The notes beneath the pieces were generated by a model that saw only the letters and a program-made list of their open reading frames with translations, ran no database searches and was not told the DNA's origin. A program made the translations under genes and the position numbers. Below are positions 48,301 to 61,500 of a stretch of DNA of 64,000 nt, piece by piece. The first letter of the stretch is position 1. Every line of letters starts with the position of its first letter. This DNA is from Halichondria panicea (taxonomy: Eukaryota; Porifera; Demospongiae; Suberitida; Halichondriidae): the NCBI RefSeq assembly GCF_963675165.1, contig NC_087381.1, positions 744,001 through 808,000 of the forward strand, in the 5' to 3' direction.

Positions 48301-51300
48301 AATCGAGGTTCTACTGTAATCTACTCTAAGCTGGATGCATTCTATACCAATTACTTTGTAAAGAGAAAGTTTGCTAGAGTAACATATATTTTGTTTTGGC
48401 AGTAGGGAGGCCTATAGCTAGCTATAGCTAGCTGTAGCTTATTGACCTATATGCGTAGTAAAAGTGCACCTTCAGCTCAATTAGCACTCGCCCACAGATG
48501 GTTATCACCATGCACTTAGCGGTTTGCATAATTTGCAAACTTGTACGAGATGCGATTCCCAAGGTAAGACGCTCCTTCTGTAATGTACTCCTGTTAATAG
48601 CCATTAATTATGCTTACATCAGGTAAATATACTATGCGTGTTTAGGCACACTTTTTTTAGATCACCTCTCTACACTGTATGTCCCTACAATGCTGACACT
48701 ATTGATCTCCCTATAAGAGACCAGTGCACCTTTCCATGCCGTTATATCCACACACGCGCACGCATGCACACACAGGCAGCAGCACAGATGGAAATGTGAG
48801 ACTGGTTGGTCGCGATGGCCATGCTAGAGGAAGTGGTGGGCGTGTGGAAGTATCTTTTGGGGACGTGTGGCACACCATTTCTCAGAACTCAATCACAATT
48901 CAAGATACAGACGTCATTTGTCGACAGTTGGGCTTTCCAACTAGCTTGTATCATGGCATTGTGGAAGATTTGGGGTGAGTAATGGAGTACATGTGCAGAA
49001 TGAGCTCAAATACATTCAGGGAAGTGCCCAGTACACTGGTTGGTATTATCCTCCAGACATAAATAACCACATTTTAGGTGGCAAATTTGTGCTTTGCAAT
49101 TAATTTGAGGATTAAAAATAAAGCCACCACTTAATTTTAGACATAGAAATAGTAGCTGCATGTGCTTATTATGTTTACACCAAAAGTTGTATAACTTTAA
49201 AAGAAAATTGTGGACGTAGAGCTCTATAAGATGGTGTGCTTAAATCACTGTTTGATCGGCTCAATAAATTTGACACAACCATATACATCTGTGATCTTAC
49301 CTACATGCATTGCACGTACACAGATATACTGGAGAAGCCATTCATGTGTTTAACAGTCTTGGTTGTAATGGGTCTGAGAGCAGAGTGTCCGACTGTCCAT
49401 ACACCATTAGCGTATTAACTTCATTCAGCCTCCTGGCAGTGATGTGTGGCGGCACACGGTACAGCCAAGGAAGTGAGTGTATGTAGTAAATTTTAGATTT
49501 GGTTAATTTCATGCCTATAATCACATTTATACAGGCTTCCTAATACTAGAGAGGTAGTATACCTTTATCATGCGGCCTAAAAGCTTGTACATAATTGTTA
49601 TAGCAGTAAATACTGAATATACTCTCAGTTGGAGAGTCAGGGCCTATAGAGGGTGACATTTGACTCAATACTGATGGTGATTCTCGTCCGTTGTCTGGTC
49701 GACTGGAGATCTATATCAACAACCAGTGGGGGACAGTCTGTGACAATGGATTTCAACAAGCTGAGGCAGAGAGGGCTTGCAGACAACTTGGGCTTCTGGG
49801 AAATCTTTATTATGGCAACGTTGGGGACCTTCGGTGAGCTACTAGTAAACACAGTGACTCCTGTCTCTATAATTATGGTTACCCTGTTACAGTGTAAGCA
49901 GGCCACCCTCTATAATACAGCCTAGTTATTGGGTCCGAAAGTATCTATAGCATGTAGATTTAGTATAGCTACAGACAGAAACATAAATCTCTATCTGTAG
50001 GAAAAATATGAGGCATCCGTATAAAGTACGTATAATAATGTATATAATCCTGCTTTCATGCTGCTAGGATAAGGTCAGGGGATAATTTTACAGCTGTGAT
50101 ATTATTTTCCCAGACATGTTTGGTACAAGATCATGTAGATATATGTGATAGTACTTAGGAAAAGGGCCCTTAACGCGGCAATAATTAAATTAAGCTATAG
50201 GCCAATTTAGTAGAAATGAAAAACATGGGCAAAAAAATTTTTTTTTCACAGGTGCTAACTTCAACCCTTCCTCTACCTACCTGTAAAAATTTGGGTCTCT
50301 ACGAAGCTTTAAACAGGTCAAGCGCGGACGTTGAAGAAACTCACCTAACGTTCATTTTTTACAATGAAATTTACTGTCTACATGAGGGGAAATTCCCTGG
50401 GAATTTCCCTATTATTGTTAATTATTTTTAACAAATAAAAGATGACAACTTGTACAGGACTATTTCATCAGCCCAGTACTTACAATCATCAAGAGGAGCC
50501 AGGTATATTATAGCTCCACTTCTTAACAAACATAATTTAGCAACAGAAATAGATTAGAAAGAGCAGCTATCTAGCTAGCTAGCTTGGCGCAGATCCACTC
50601 ATGTTTCTTTAGATGTACGTATCCCGTGCCACTTGTCCTCATAAACACTCCATAACAACCTACAGATAAGTAGTAAGTTAAGACAGACACAATATCAATG
50701 TCACTTACATTCTAGCCAATAGACTAGCGTTTCTCAGGCCTCCGACACTTACCACCACCTGGGGGAACCATCAATATAAATGTTATACGACAATTCCACG
50801 CAGTTTCCTGGGCCCTCCATGATGTGATCACCCATCCCATCAGGCCTGTTACTACTAAGCACAATGGCAGTGATACCAGTACTAAATTAAAGGAGGAAAG
50901 CTTCTTATAAGGCTACTAATAAGTTGGATCAAGCCTTAGATAGATATGGACGAATACTAAGTGAAACACTACCTATAATAGATCACTTAGGCTTCCTTTA
51001 AGTTGTATGAAGGACAGAGACACTTCTGTAGGCTCCATACAAGTGAGGGATCTTTTATAAGACTGATACATTACACAGATAATAAGTACAAGCTTATAAC
51101 AAGACATGAGAGCTTACCATTCGAGCGACGGGAGCCTTTGTCTCTTTATTTCTTCGAAGATCCTTCCTAGGTGCCAAGCAATCCAGCTACATAGCTATAC
51201 TAGCTAGCTAGAGAGTCCTAGAACGCCTAGCCTTCATCTAACTAACTTGTCTTCTCCAGAACATCTTTTACGAAGCTTTATGAGTATACGGAAGTGCCCG

Positions 51301-54300
51301 GAAAGCAATAATTGAACTTCAATTATTCATGACGTTTGAGCGTTGTTGCAATACTTTCGTAGCGTTCCCTCGAACATATCTCCGGAAAGAAAGTAGCTAG
51401 GAGGTCGATCTTGGTATCATTTTGAAGCTTAAAGGACGCTCTATCCGATTCAACAATAAAAACTGATTTGAAAATGCCCGCGTTAAGGGCCCTTTTCCTA
51501 AGTACTATCACATATATAGATAATTTTGCCTACTGTTGTATTTTTTAATTTGTGCACGCTAGGATGTTTAGTTGCTTTTTTTTGTACTGTAGCTATAATT
51601 ATAGATATAGTTTGGTACAAAGATAGTGTCACTATTAGTGAGGCACTTGATAAGAGAGCTGGTCGTTCCTATTCTCAAGCTAGAGCTATATAGTGCAGTG
51701 CATGCAGGTGCAAGTGGGAGCCTTGGCACTATACGCACTGTCTGGCTCCAGCTCTGTGGGTATGGGTGGATATTTAGCCGTTTGTGTGGCTGTAGTTTTA
51801 GAGGAGGAATCAGGCAGGGCTCAGAGTGTTTTGCTGTCCGATAAATTAGAAGGTATATACGGTAGCTAAATTTGTTTTGCACGTTTTGCATTTAATTCAG
51901 TAGAAGTTGGTAAAAGATCATTTGTACAGCCATGCACCCACTTATTATAATACTGATTGCGTGCGATATCACTTTAGATAGCTAATTCTACCGACAGAAT
52001 GCAACAACACTTTTAATTAAATATTTGTACAAAAAGCAAATGCGTGGCCGTTCATGACACACGCACATACATTGAACACTATATAATTATATAGGTAAGG
52101 GACTCGCTTCGCTTGACCCAATAAAAGTTTTTACATCAGCTGTAGACATAATTCACAAACAACTCCCCCCCACATTCATGCATACAGCTTTGGTCAAGGT
52201 GTTGGCCCCATCTGGATTGATAATATCAACTGTAATTCATCAAATCAGACTCAGACTATTGCCCAGTGTGCCTCTGGAGCAGCAATTGCATGGTACCCAG
52301 ATGTGTACCCACGGTGATGATGTAGCACTGGTCTGTCTTGGAGGTGCGTGTATATACGAAAGAGGGATGGAATGTAATGCATGTTAGCCTGTGTACATTT
52401 TATGTACTCTTGGTAAAAAAGAATGCTCACAATTCTTACTGACGTACGTATGTATATAGAGCAACCCTTTCAATATAATTATTATGAGCAGGCCTTCCGT
52501 TTCCATTCCGTTTGTATACAAACGTTTTTACGGTGCGGAACGGGAATATTTATTTTAGGGATACTGTAATCGACTTATTATAAGGTTTGCATTTCAATTT
52601 TGAGCTAGGTGAAAAGTGCATGTGCATGTACATGTATGTCAAGAGTTAAGTAAACGCCCGGGTTGCATTGAGGGGAGGGGAGAGGGGGGTATTTCACCCC
52701 CCTGGGCACAGTTTCAACCACCCCTATAGGATCTGGCAGATTTTAATAGGCATTTGTACTGCTGATGACTACACCCCCCCCCCCTTTCATTTTCCCAATT
52801 CTCCCCCCGGCCCCTGATCCAAAATTCTGGATGCAGCCCTGAACGCGGAAACGCATTTATCAAACTCTACGTCATCACAGTTCAATTTGGGACGTGTTGC
52901 TAAAATAACAATGATGCAGATTTGGGCAAATGTCGTGTTACTCTCAATTCAACACTGTTACTCTTATAAGTACTCTTACTTGTTAATGCAAATTAACTTA
53001 AATTGCATGGTCAGACTTATGTTAGTAGCAATTGTCAGAACTTTTGTTTAAGTAATCATTTTGCCAGATCTATAGTGTCATAGATTTTCCCTACACTGCA
53101 TGTAGAGGGCTCTGTGCGACTGAGGTCTATTATTGGAGGGCTGGGATCAACGGGTCGGAACGTGTCTACTGGTCTACTGGAGGTGTACGCTGGGGGTGAG
53201 TGGGGGACCGTGTGTAATGACCTGTTTGACCAGACGTCAGCTGACTTTGTCTGTCGTCAAATGGGATATTCTCCTTTAAACGCCTTTGGCAGTGTTACAT
53301 CGTAAGTTATGTACATGTATAGGTATACTAGTTTGTAATACTTTTAAGCTGCCCTAACTGTGCTAATATGCCTTTCAGCATGTTTGCTTCGCTCAAGGAG
53401 TGTATTATAGAGAGGTCATTAGTTTGCTTTGTATATACATTAATTTTACAAAATATAAGTTTGCATTTGCAATTTGTTGACAATGAACAAATAATTTTTG
53501 AGCAACGAGTAATGTAACTGAAAGAGGAGCTTAACGAAACAGAAGTCTAAATGGCTATAGAGGTATAATCTTCAATCTTCAAGGATGTATAGAAGCGTAG
53601 ATCTCTAGGGTCTGTATTAGACATAATTTAAGTGAACTTAGCAAGCGTTAATCACGTCGCAAAAATAAAATCAATAAAAATGGCTGTATGGTGGTAGTTA
53701 CAACACGATATATATAATTATGATTCTTGCCACAAGGCATACTACATATAGTTAGATCGCAAAGGGTCAATTTTCATGCTGGTTTGGCTTGTTTTTTTCA
53801 CCTGCAAAATATTCTAGTATAGATAGATGCATGATAAGAGTTTTAATTTATGGCGTTGTTTTGACATTGTGCGTTTCTTGTTAAGTGGATCTGTAAAGAG
53901 GTCAGAGTTCACAATGCATAGCTGCTGCATTCTGGCAGTACATCTTTACAGCTCTTTTTTGACTCTTAAGCTTGTAGCTAACAAACAGCTAGCGCTTTAG
54001 TGCGGCTAACTCATAAGTTAAATAGAAAGTTTGTGCAAACAGATGATGTTATGAAAGACTCTGAACAGACTGCAACAGCCTTCACTGCAAATAAAATTAG
54101 CCATAATTCTTTACTTTGCAAATCCACGAATCAAAATCCAAGAGAACGTGGTTAGAAGTCTATAAAAGCTGTTATTTGCGTTGCATTGAAACCTTTGGGC
54201 AGTTATATATAGCTGGAATAGACAAGACACACACACACGCACAGTCAGCTATTATACTGTATCCCTCCTGTGACTGATGCTAGATTGGAGACCACACCCT

Positions 54301-57300
54301 TTCTTTCCTGCAGATCGAGCAACCTGTCGATTCTATTGGACAATGTTCAGTGCACAGCAAATGATGACTTTCTCCTCCTCTGTAATCACACCGGTATCGG
54401 GTCACACAACTGTAGCAACTCAGACCTGGAGTTGTCCTGTAGTGAGTCTACCTCTATATACAGTAGCTTAACATGCAGCAGCACCTACCATCTATGTGTA
54501 CAAGCACATACATACATTTGGCGAGACTGTGTGAAGAATCAAATATAGGCCAAGTGTCGTATCACATTCATGTTTCAAGAGTAAACAACCGATTATCAAA
54601 AATAGAACGTGTGGATAATCGGTTGTTTACTCTACATGTTTCAGGTGTTTTCAAGCTTTTTCGTTTAAGGATATGTTATTCAGCTTCATATTAATCTGCT
54701 TACTACTTCACTATACTTTTCATACATAGCAACTTGTCTCTCGTTGACTGCCCCTGATGATGGTAGCATATTATCGTATGACCCGGCTGCTCTGGCCAAT
54801 GGCGAGTATGGTGTGCGCACGATAGCCACGTTCTCTTGTGACACTAACTTCGGTTGGTCGGGATCCCCCAACAGCACGTGCGTGGGTGACAACACATGGT
54901 ACATCGAACCCATCTGCTATGGTAAGTATAGTCTTGAAATGGCATTTACGTTGCACTCCTGGTTGAATATAAAGATAATAATAATTATTTTCTTCCCACC
55001 GTAAATAAATATTACCAATTTTCTGATCCTTGTGATGTGGCATACATTTAATATGACTGTCTGTACAATACGTGGTTAAGGTATATCACATACACTCTCA
55101 GAATTCATTGTATGTACCGTATAAACAAAACGTGCACACACAAAACGTTAGCTTCACATGTATACAGCTGCCTATATTGATTCACTAAACTTGTTCATGC
55201 ATAGCAACCTGTCCCCCGTTGACTGCCCCTAATGATGGTAGCATATCATATGACCTGGCTGTTCTTAGCAATGGCTGGCATGGTGTTGGCGTAGTAGCCA
55301 CGTTCTCTTGTGACACTAACTTCGATCTGTCGGGATCCACCACCAGCACGTGCCAGGGTGACCACACATGGGACAATAACGAACCCACCTGCCAACGTGA
55401 GTAGTCTTGAAATGTCATTTATATTGCACTCTGGGTTGAGCAATAACGAAGGTGACGTTTTTTTTCACCATAGTACATAGTACCAATTCTGATCCTTGTG
55501 ATGTGTAATGTATGACTGTATACGTACAATAGAGTCGGCAATGAATATTTGAGCCAATCAATTATCGGACAAATCTACAGGAGAGTTGGAAATCAGAAGT
55601 GGTGCTCTCACAGACAATGGCCAAGGGTTAATTTTCCTTGTCTGAAGTATAGAGCTGCTCAAACCAAAACAATGTAACTTCGATCAAAACAATCAAATCG
55701 ACTGTCTAATAGAACTGCTAGCTAATAGGGGGAGCTGCAACTTGATACTGTATATTGATAGGCTCGGCTACATGTGGCACTTTAACATTTTTCCATTGGC
55801 CTCAGCAATCAATATTAAATCATGCTTAATTATAGAAACCCCCACAGCTAAAATATTTTGTTTTTAGGAATTTTACGGGAATTACAAGATTTCACTAAAA
55901 TAATAATTCACCGATATTTCGTCTGATAATTTATTGGCCCAAACATCGATTACTGACTCTACGTGGTTAAGGTATTTTATTTACTGTATCCTAGCTAGGC
56001 GATGTCAAGTATAATTAATAATTACTTCCCTCAGGCACTATTCTTACTTCCTCAGCAGATTTGATATGAAGCATCTTGACAATGTGATACACACAATGAA
56101 ATTGAGCTAGCTAACCATGTTCATGAGGCCTGCAGTAAAATTCTTGGTCTGTACTTTCTAGTCAAGGCTGTGGCTTAGAGGTATAGAGGATTACAAGTAG
56201 ACTGTAGTGTTGCCGACTAAGACTTGACTGAGGAGGTAGACTAGTTTAAACATAAGCAAACTGCAGCAGCTGCATAGTGATGGGCGGGTCTGGTCAAAGT
56301 TTATTGCTTCCAGCTGAACCTATACAGTACAGTGTAGATAGCTTAGCTAGTTTGCTAAGCTAGCTAGCTCTACTATACCTGCAACTATTCTAACTGCATA
56401 TTATGAGGCTGTGAGAGCAAGCTTGGCTGTCTCCTAATGTTCAAATGACTGTTTTGCTATTTTTGCAGTAAATAAATCAGCCTGGGCGCGCGTAGAACTA
56501 TTTAAATACGTATCATGTACACTTTCAGAATTCATTGCCTGTACATATCCCCATGCTGTAAACAAAACATTTAGCTTCACATGTATACAGCTGCCTTTAT
56601 TGATGCACCGATTCACTAAACTTGTTCATGCATAGCAACTTGTCCCCCGTTGATTGCCCCTGATGATGGTAGCATATCGTATGACCTCGCTGTTCTTAGC
56701 AATGGCGGGTATGGTGTTGGCGTAGTAGCCACGTTCTCTTGTGACACTAACTTCGATCTGTCGGGATCCACCACCAGCACGTGCCAGGGTGATAACACAT
56801 GGGACAATAACGAACCCACCTGCCAAGGTAAGTAGTCTTGAAACGTTGCACTCCTGGTTGAATAATTATAAAGATACAATGACAAAGGTGCCACCGTATA
56901 GTACACATGAATAAATACTGATCCTTGTGATGTGTGGCACACATTTAATGCATGACTGTCTGTACAGTATGTGGTTAAGGTACTATATCACGTATACACT
57001 CTCAGAATACATTGTCTGTACGTATCCATACTTTAAACAAAACGTGCACACACAAAATGTTAGCTTCACATGTATACAGCTGCCTATATTCACTAAACTT
57101 GTTCATGCATAGCAACCTGTCCCCCGTTGACTGCCCCTAATGATGGTAGCATATCGTATGATCTCGCTGTTCTGACCAATGGCGGGTATGGTGTTGGCGC
57201 AGTAGCCACATTCTCTTGTGACACTAACTTCGATCTGTCGGGATCCACCACCAGCACGTGCCAGGGTGACCACACATGGGACAATAACGAACCCACCTGC

Positions 57301-58477
57301 CAAGGTAAGTAGTCTTGAAACGTTGCACTCCTGGTTGAATAATTATAAAGATACAATGACAAAGGTGCCACCGTATAGTACACATGAATAAATACTGATC
57401 CTTGTGATGTGTGGCACACATTTAATGCATGACTGTCTGTACAGTATGTGGTTAAGGTATTATATCACGTATACACTCTCAATACATTGTCTGTACGTAT
57501 CCATACTTTACAAAACGTGCACACACAAAACGTTAGCTTGACATGTATACAGCTGCCTATAATTATTGATTCACTAAACTTGTTCATGCATAGCAACCTG
57601 TCCCCCGTTGACTGCCCCTAATGATGGTAGCATATCGTATGACCTCGCTGTTCTGACCAATGGCGGGTATGGTGTTGGAGTAGTAGCCACATTCTCTTGT
57701 GACACTAACTTCGATCTGTCGGGATCCACCACCAGCACGTGCCAGGGTGATAACACATGGAACAATAACGAACCCACCTGCCAAAGTAAGTACAGTAGAG
57801 GGGGCCAATTTAAAGTTTGTGTTCCGTTTGCGTAGATAGCTGATTATTGCACGCAAAAGCCCATTTCCGCCTATATGCACGTACTATTATATATATGCTG
57901 TGGTTTTGGTCTTGGTGCATGTACATTCAACACACTATTGCAAGCTTCATTGCACATGCACCAAAACGCGATTGTTTTGCTTGCTTGCAAAACAAATGCA
58001 GAGTACTACGCATAAACTTGGCCTCTACTGCAGTCTGAAATTGAATTGCTTGAAGGTGAAGGCATGAACATTTTGTTGCCTTGCCAATAATGACAATGGT
58101 GCACGACATAACATAGTCATCATACATATACTGTCCCTACAAAGCTCACACTATTGCATGACCTCCCTAAAGAGACCATCTTTCCATTCCTTCATATCCA
58201 CACACACATGCATATACACACACACCCAGCCAGCAACTACAGTTTCTTCGTTGTCTATGCCCCTCAGGGTGTCATACAGGATTTTGAAGTAGAGGGGGGA
58301 AATTAGGAAAGTAACCAGAAAATGTTGCTAAAAAAAGGTCAACTGTTATTTCAATACCCAGCTATATGGACACTCAGTCATAATTGAAAGGGGGGGGCCG
58401 GGGAATTGGAGCTATAGGGGGAAGATATCCCCCTTCCCCCCTGTATGACACCCTGCCCCTGCATTCCTTCATATTCT

Positions 58478-58508
<31 letters not shown>

Positions 58509-61500
58509 GATATAACAGTGAGCACTGAAGATGAAAATGTGAGACTGATAGGTCTCGATGGCCATACTAGAGGAATGGGTGGGCGTGTGGAAGTCGATAT
58601 AAATAGTGTGTGGTACACAATCTCCGTGACCTCAGCCACGCTTCAAGATACGGACGTTATTTGTCGACAGCTGGGCTTTCCAACTGGCTTGTATTATGGT
58701 AGTGTGGCAGATTTGGGGTGAGTATAATTATATACATGGATGGAGTCAAGGGTAGATAAAAGTATTGACCGGTGACATATCGTCGTCCTAGATAGTAGTT
58801 ATTCTAACAACACTTTCAGAAACCCCCGCACATGCTGATTGCGCAGTGCCTGATACAGGTCAGTTAAAACCATGCATGCACAGACCACATGCAGTTTACT
58901 CACAACGCTCAGTGCATGGTGTTTCTAGGAAATGTAGTTGGAGGGTGCTGAGAGCATGCGAAGATGTTGACACGCACCGAAAGCCACAACGTTTTTAAGG
59001 TGTGGTCTCAATCTCTAGATGTGCATGCAAAAGCTTTAGCTTTCAATCTGAATGCATGCATGTAGCTATAGTGCTGCTCACCAGCTCCCGGATAAACAGT
59101 TAGCTTAAAGCCCATATAGAGACTGAGATTATATAGTCACAAAATTAGAGTTGTTGCTGCACTTGCCTTTGTTTTAGCTGGATACGCCACTGACGCTAAA
59201 CAGTGCATGATGGCTTGAGTTTAGCAATGCGGTTCTGCGTTTACTATAGCAGTTCAACACTCTCACTCTTATCTGCTCTTGAGTATAATTATAGTATGAG
59301 CTCGAAAGCAGTCAGGGATGTGCCCACAGCACTGGTCGGCACTACATATTATAACCACCTCTACATAGGCAAAAACCACCTTTAAGCTATATGTGACAGG
59401 CTCTGGGAAAACCAGACTATTGGAGCAGGCTAAAATTTTGGTGATTAATATATCAAATGATAGAACAGAGCATCGCCTAGACAATGATATGCTTAGTGTT
59501 TACATACCTAGTTTCATACCCGAGTTATGCGCATTAGAAACTCGAAGCCGTAAAATGTAGTATCGAGAAAAACGCCTCTCAAAGATTGCTCAATTAGGAA
59601 AAATACGGTAATAGCAAAAGTTTGGACGAAGCGTTTCGATGGAAAGAGTTGGATTTAGAGCATCAGATTTTACAGAGAGGTAGTAGAAGGACTGCAGATA
59701 CTTATACACCAATAACATTTTATTTGAGATTTTATACTGTATAGGCATAAATTTAGCTGTAGCTAGCTCAATACTAAATTCTGCTCCAATAGTCTGGTTT
59801 TCCCAGAGCCTGTCACATATAGCTTATATACCACATACTAGGTGGACAATTATGTGTGTGTGTTGAGGATTGAAAGTATATAGCCCCATCAAATATTCTG
59901 ATGGATTTCGGTTCTTATTTTGACAACCATACGTTGTCTTGCTTTACCATGTATACACAGATATTATACAAGTACTTCTACTCGTGTGGTCAGCAGTCTT
60001 AGCTGTAATGGGTCTGAGAGCAGAGTGTCCGACTGTCCCTACTCCTTATTCCCTATTAACATAGCCGGTCCATTCAACTATCTGGCAGTGTTGTGTGGGG
60101 GCACACGGTACAGCCAAGAAAGTGAGTTTTGTGGGGGCTGGGGGAGAGCATCTGCTAAGTTTTTCACTCCAACATTTCTAATCACATTTTACAGTTCTGT
60201 ATAGTCCTAAAACTAGATAGATCTTGTGTGCTTGCATTATTTTAATTACAGTTATCGTCTGCATGCGGCTTATACATAAAAATGTACGCATGCAGCAAAT
60301 CCTTAATGTACACTCTCAGGTGCTATAGAGGGTGACATTCGACTCAACACTGATGGTGACTCTCGTCCGTTGTCTGGTCGACTGGAGATCTATATCAACA
60401 ACCAGTGGGGGACAGTCTGTGATCATGGATTTGAACGAACTGAGGCAGAGAGGGCTTGCAAACAACTTGGGCTTCTGGGAAATCTTTATTATGGGAACGT
60501 TGGGGATCTTCAGTGAGCTAGCTATAGTGAATTGTGGTTGCCTTGTGGGCAGACCATGCATCTTCTATAATACAGAGGGTGTTCTCTAGTAGTTCGAAGA
60601 GGTTCGGAGGGGTCGAACCACAACGAACACCTGTAGAACACCCTCTCCAAGTGTTTACAGTCATGCAGGTTATTGGGCCCTATAAAGTCTCTGTTGCATT
60701 AGAAAAAGCCACCTCGTTGATATTACAGCCACTGTTGTTCTCCCCAAGGATGACTACCGTATATATAGTGCGAAATTTTCGCTGATTTCGTGGGTTAACA
60801 ATCCTACACGAAAACAAAGTCCACGAAAATTGTTTTTTTAATTAGAATTATCTGCTATATAACGTGCAAAGATTGAAGGTATGGCTTCTGGTAAGCATGC
60901 AGTCATTCCACGTGCAGCGTAATGATGCTTTTTTAGAGGCCATTCCACGAAATAGCTATAAGTGTCTCGAAAATTTCGTGCTATACGATATACTACATGT
61001 ATATCTAAACAGGTTTCACTGTACAGGGATTAAGTTCACATTATGTTTGCTAATAAACATAAATAAAGCTTTTTTACATTCAACTGTAGTCTGTAGCCAC
61101 AATTCACAAACAACTCCCTAATTCCCCCCATTCACACCACACACAGCTTTGGACAAGGTTCTGACCCCATCTGGATTGATAATATCAACTGTAGTTCAGA
61201 ACCAAGTCAGACCATCGCCGAGTGTGCCTCTGGACCATTTGGTGTCCATGACTGTAGCCATAGTGATGATGTAGCACTGGTCTGTCTTGGAGGTGCGTGT
61301 ATATAAGAAAGGGGAATTCCCTTACATGTAGCCTTAATTATAGCGGGTATAATTCAAGGGTGTAAATGTTCGTGGTTTTATTTTCGCATGCATGTGACTG
61401 CGAACATTTATAACTACCGTATATCTTCTAATTTATCGGACAGCAAAAAATAATTATTTTGGAAATTGTCCGGGTATAATTGGAACAGGTTTTTATAGAG

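Noticed and set aside
51626..51844. 72-codon ORF in SRCR intron 7 with a CGYGWIF..CGC segment
   Set aside because: No match to any SRCR pattern, no good splice sites, and its end overlaps a MITE-end remnant (TCCGATAAATTAGAAGG).
54686..57880. Series of similar minus-strand ORFs (GGGSRPIEVSVTRE type)
   Set aside because: Antisense shadows of the five duplicated sushi exons; they repeat because the exons do.
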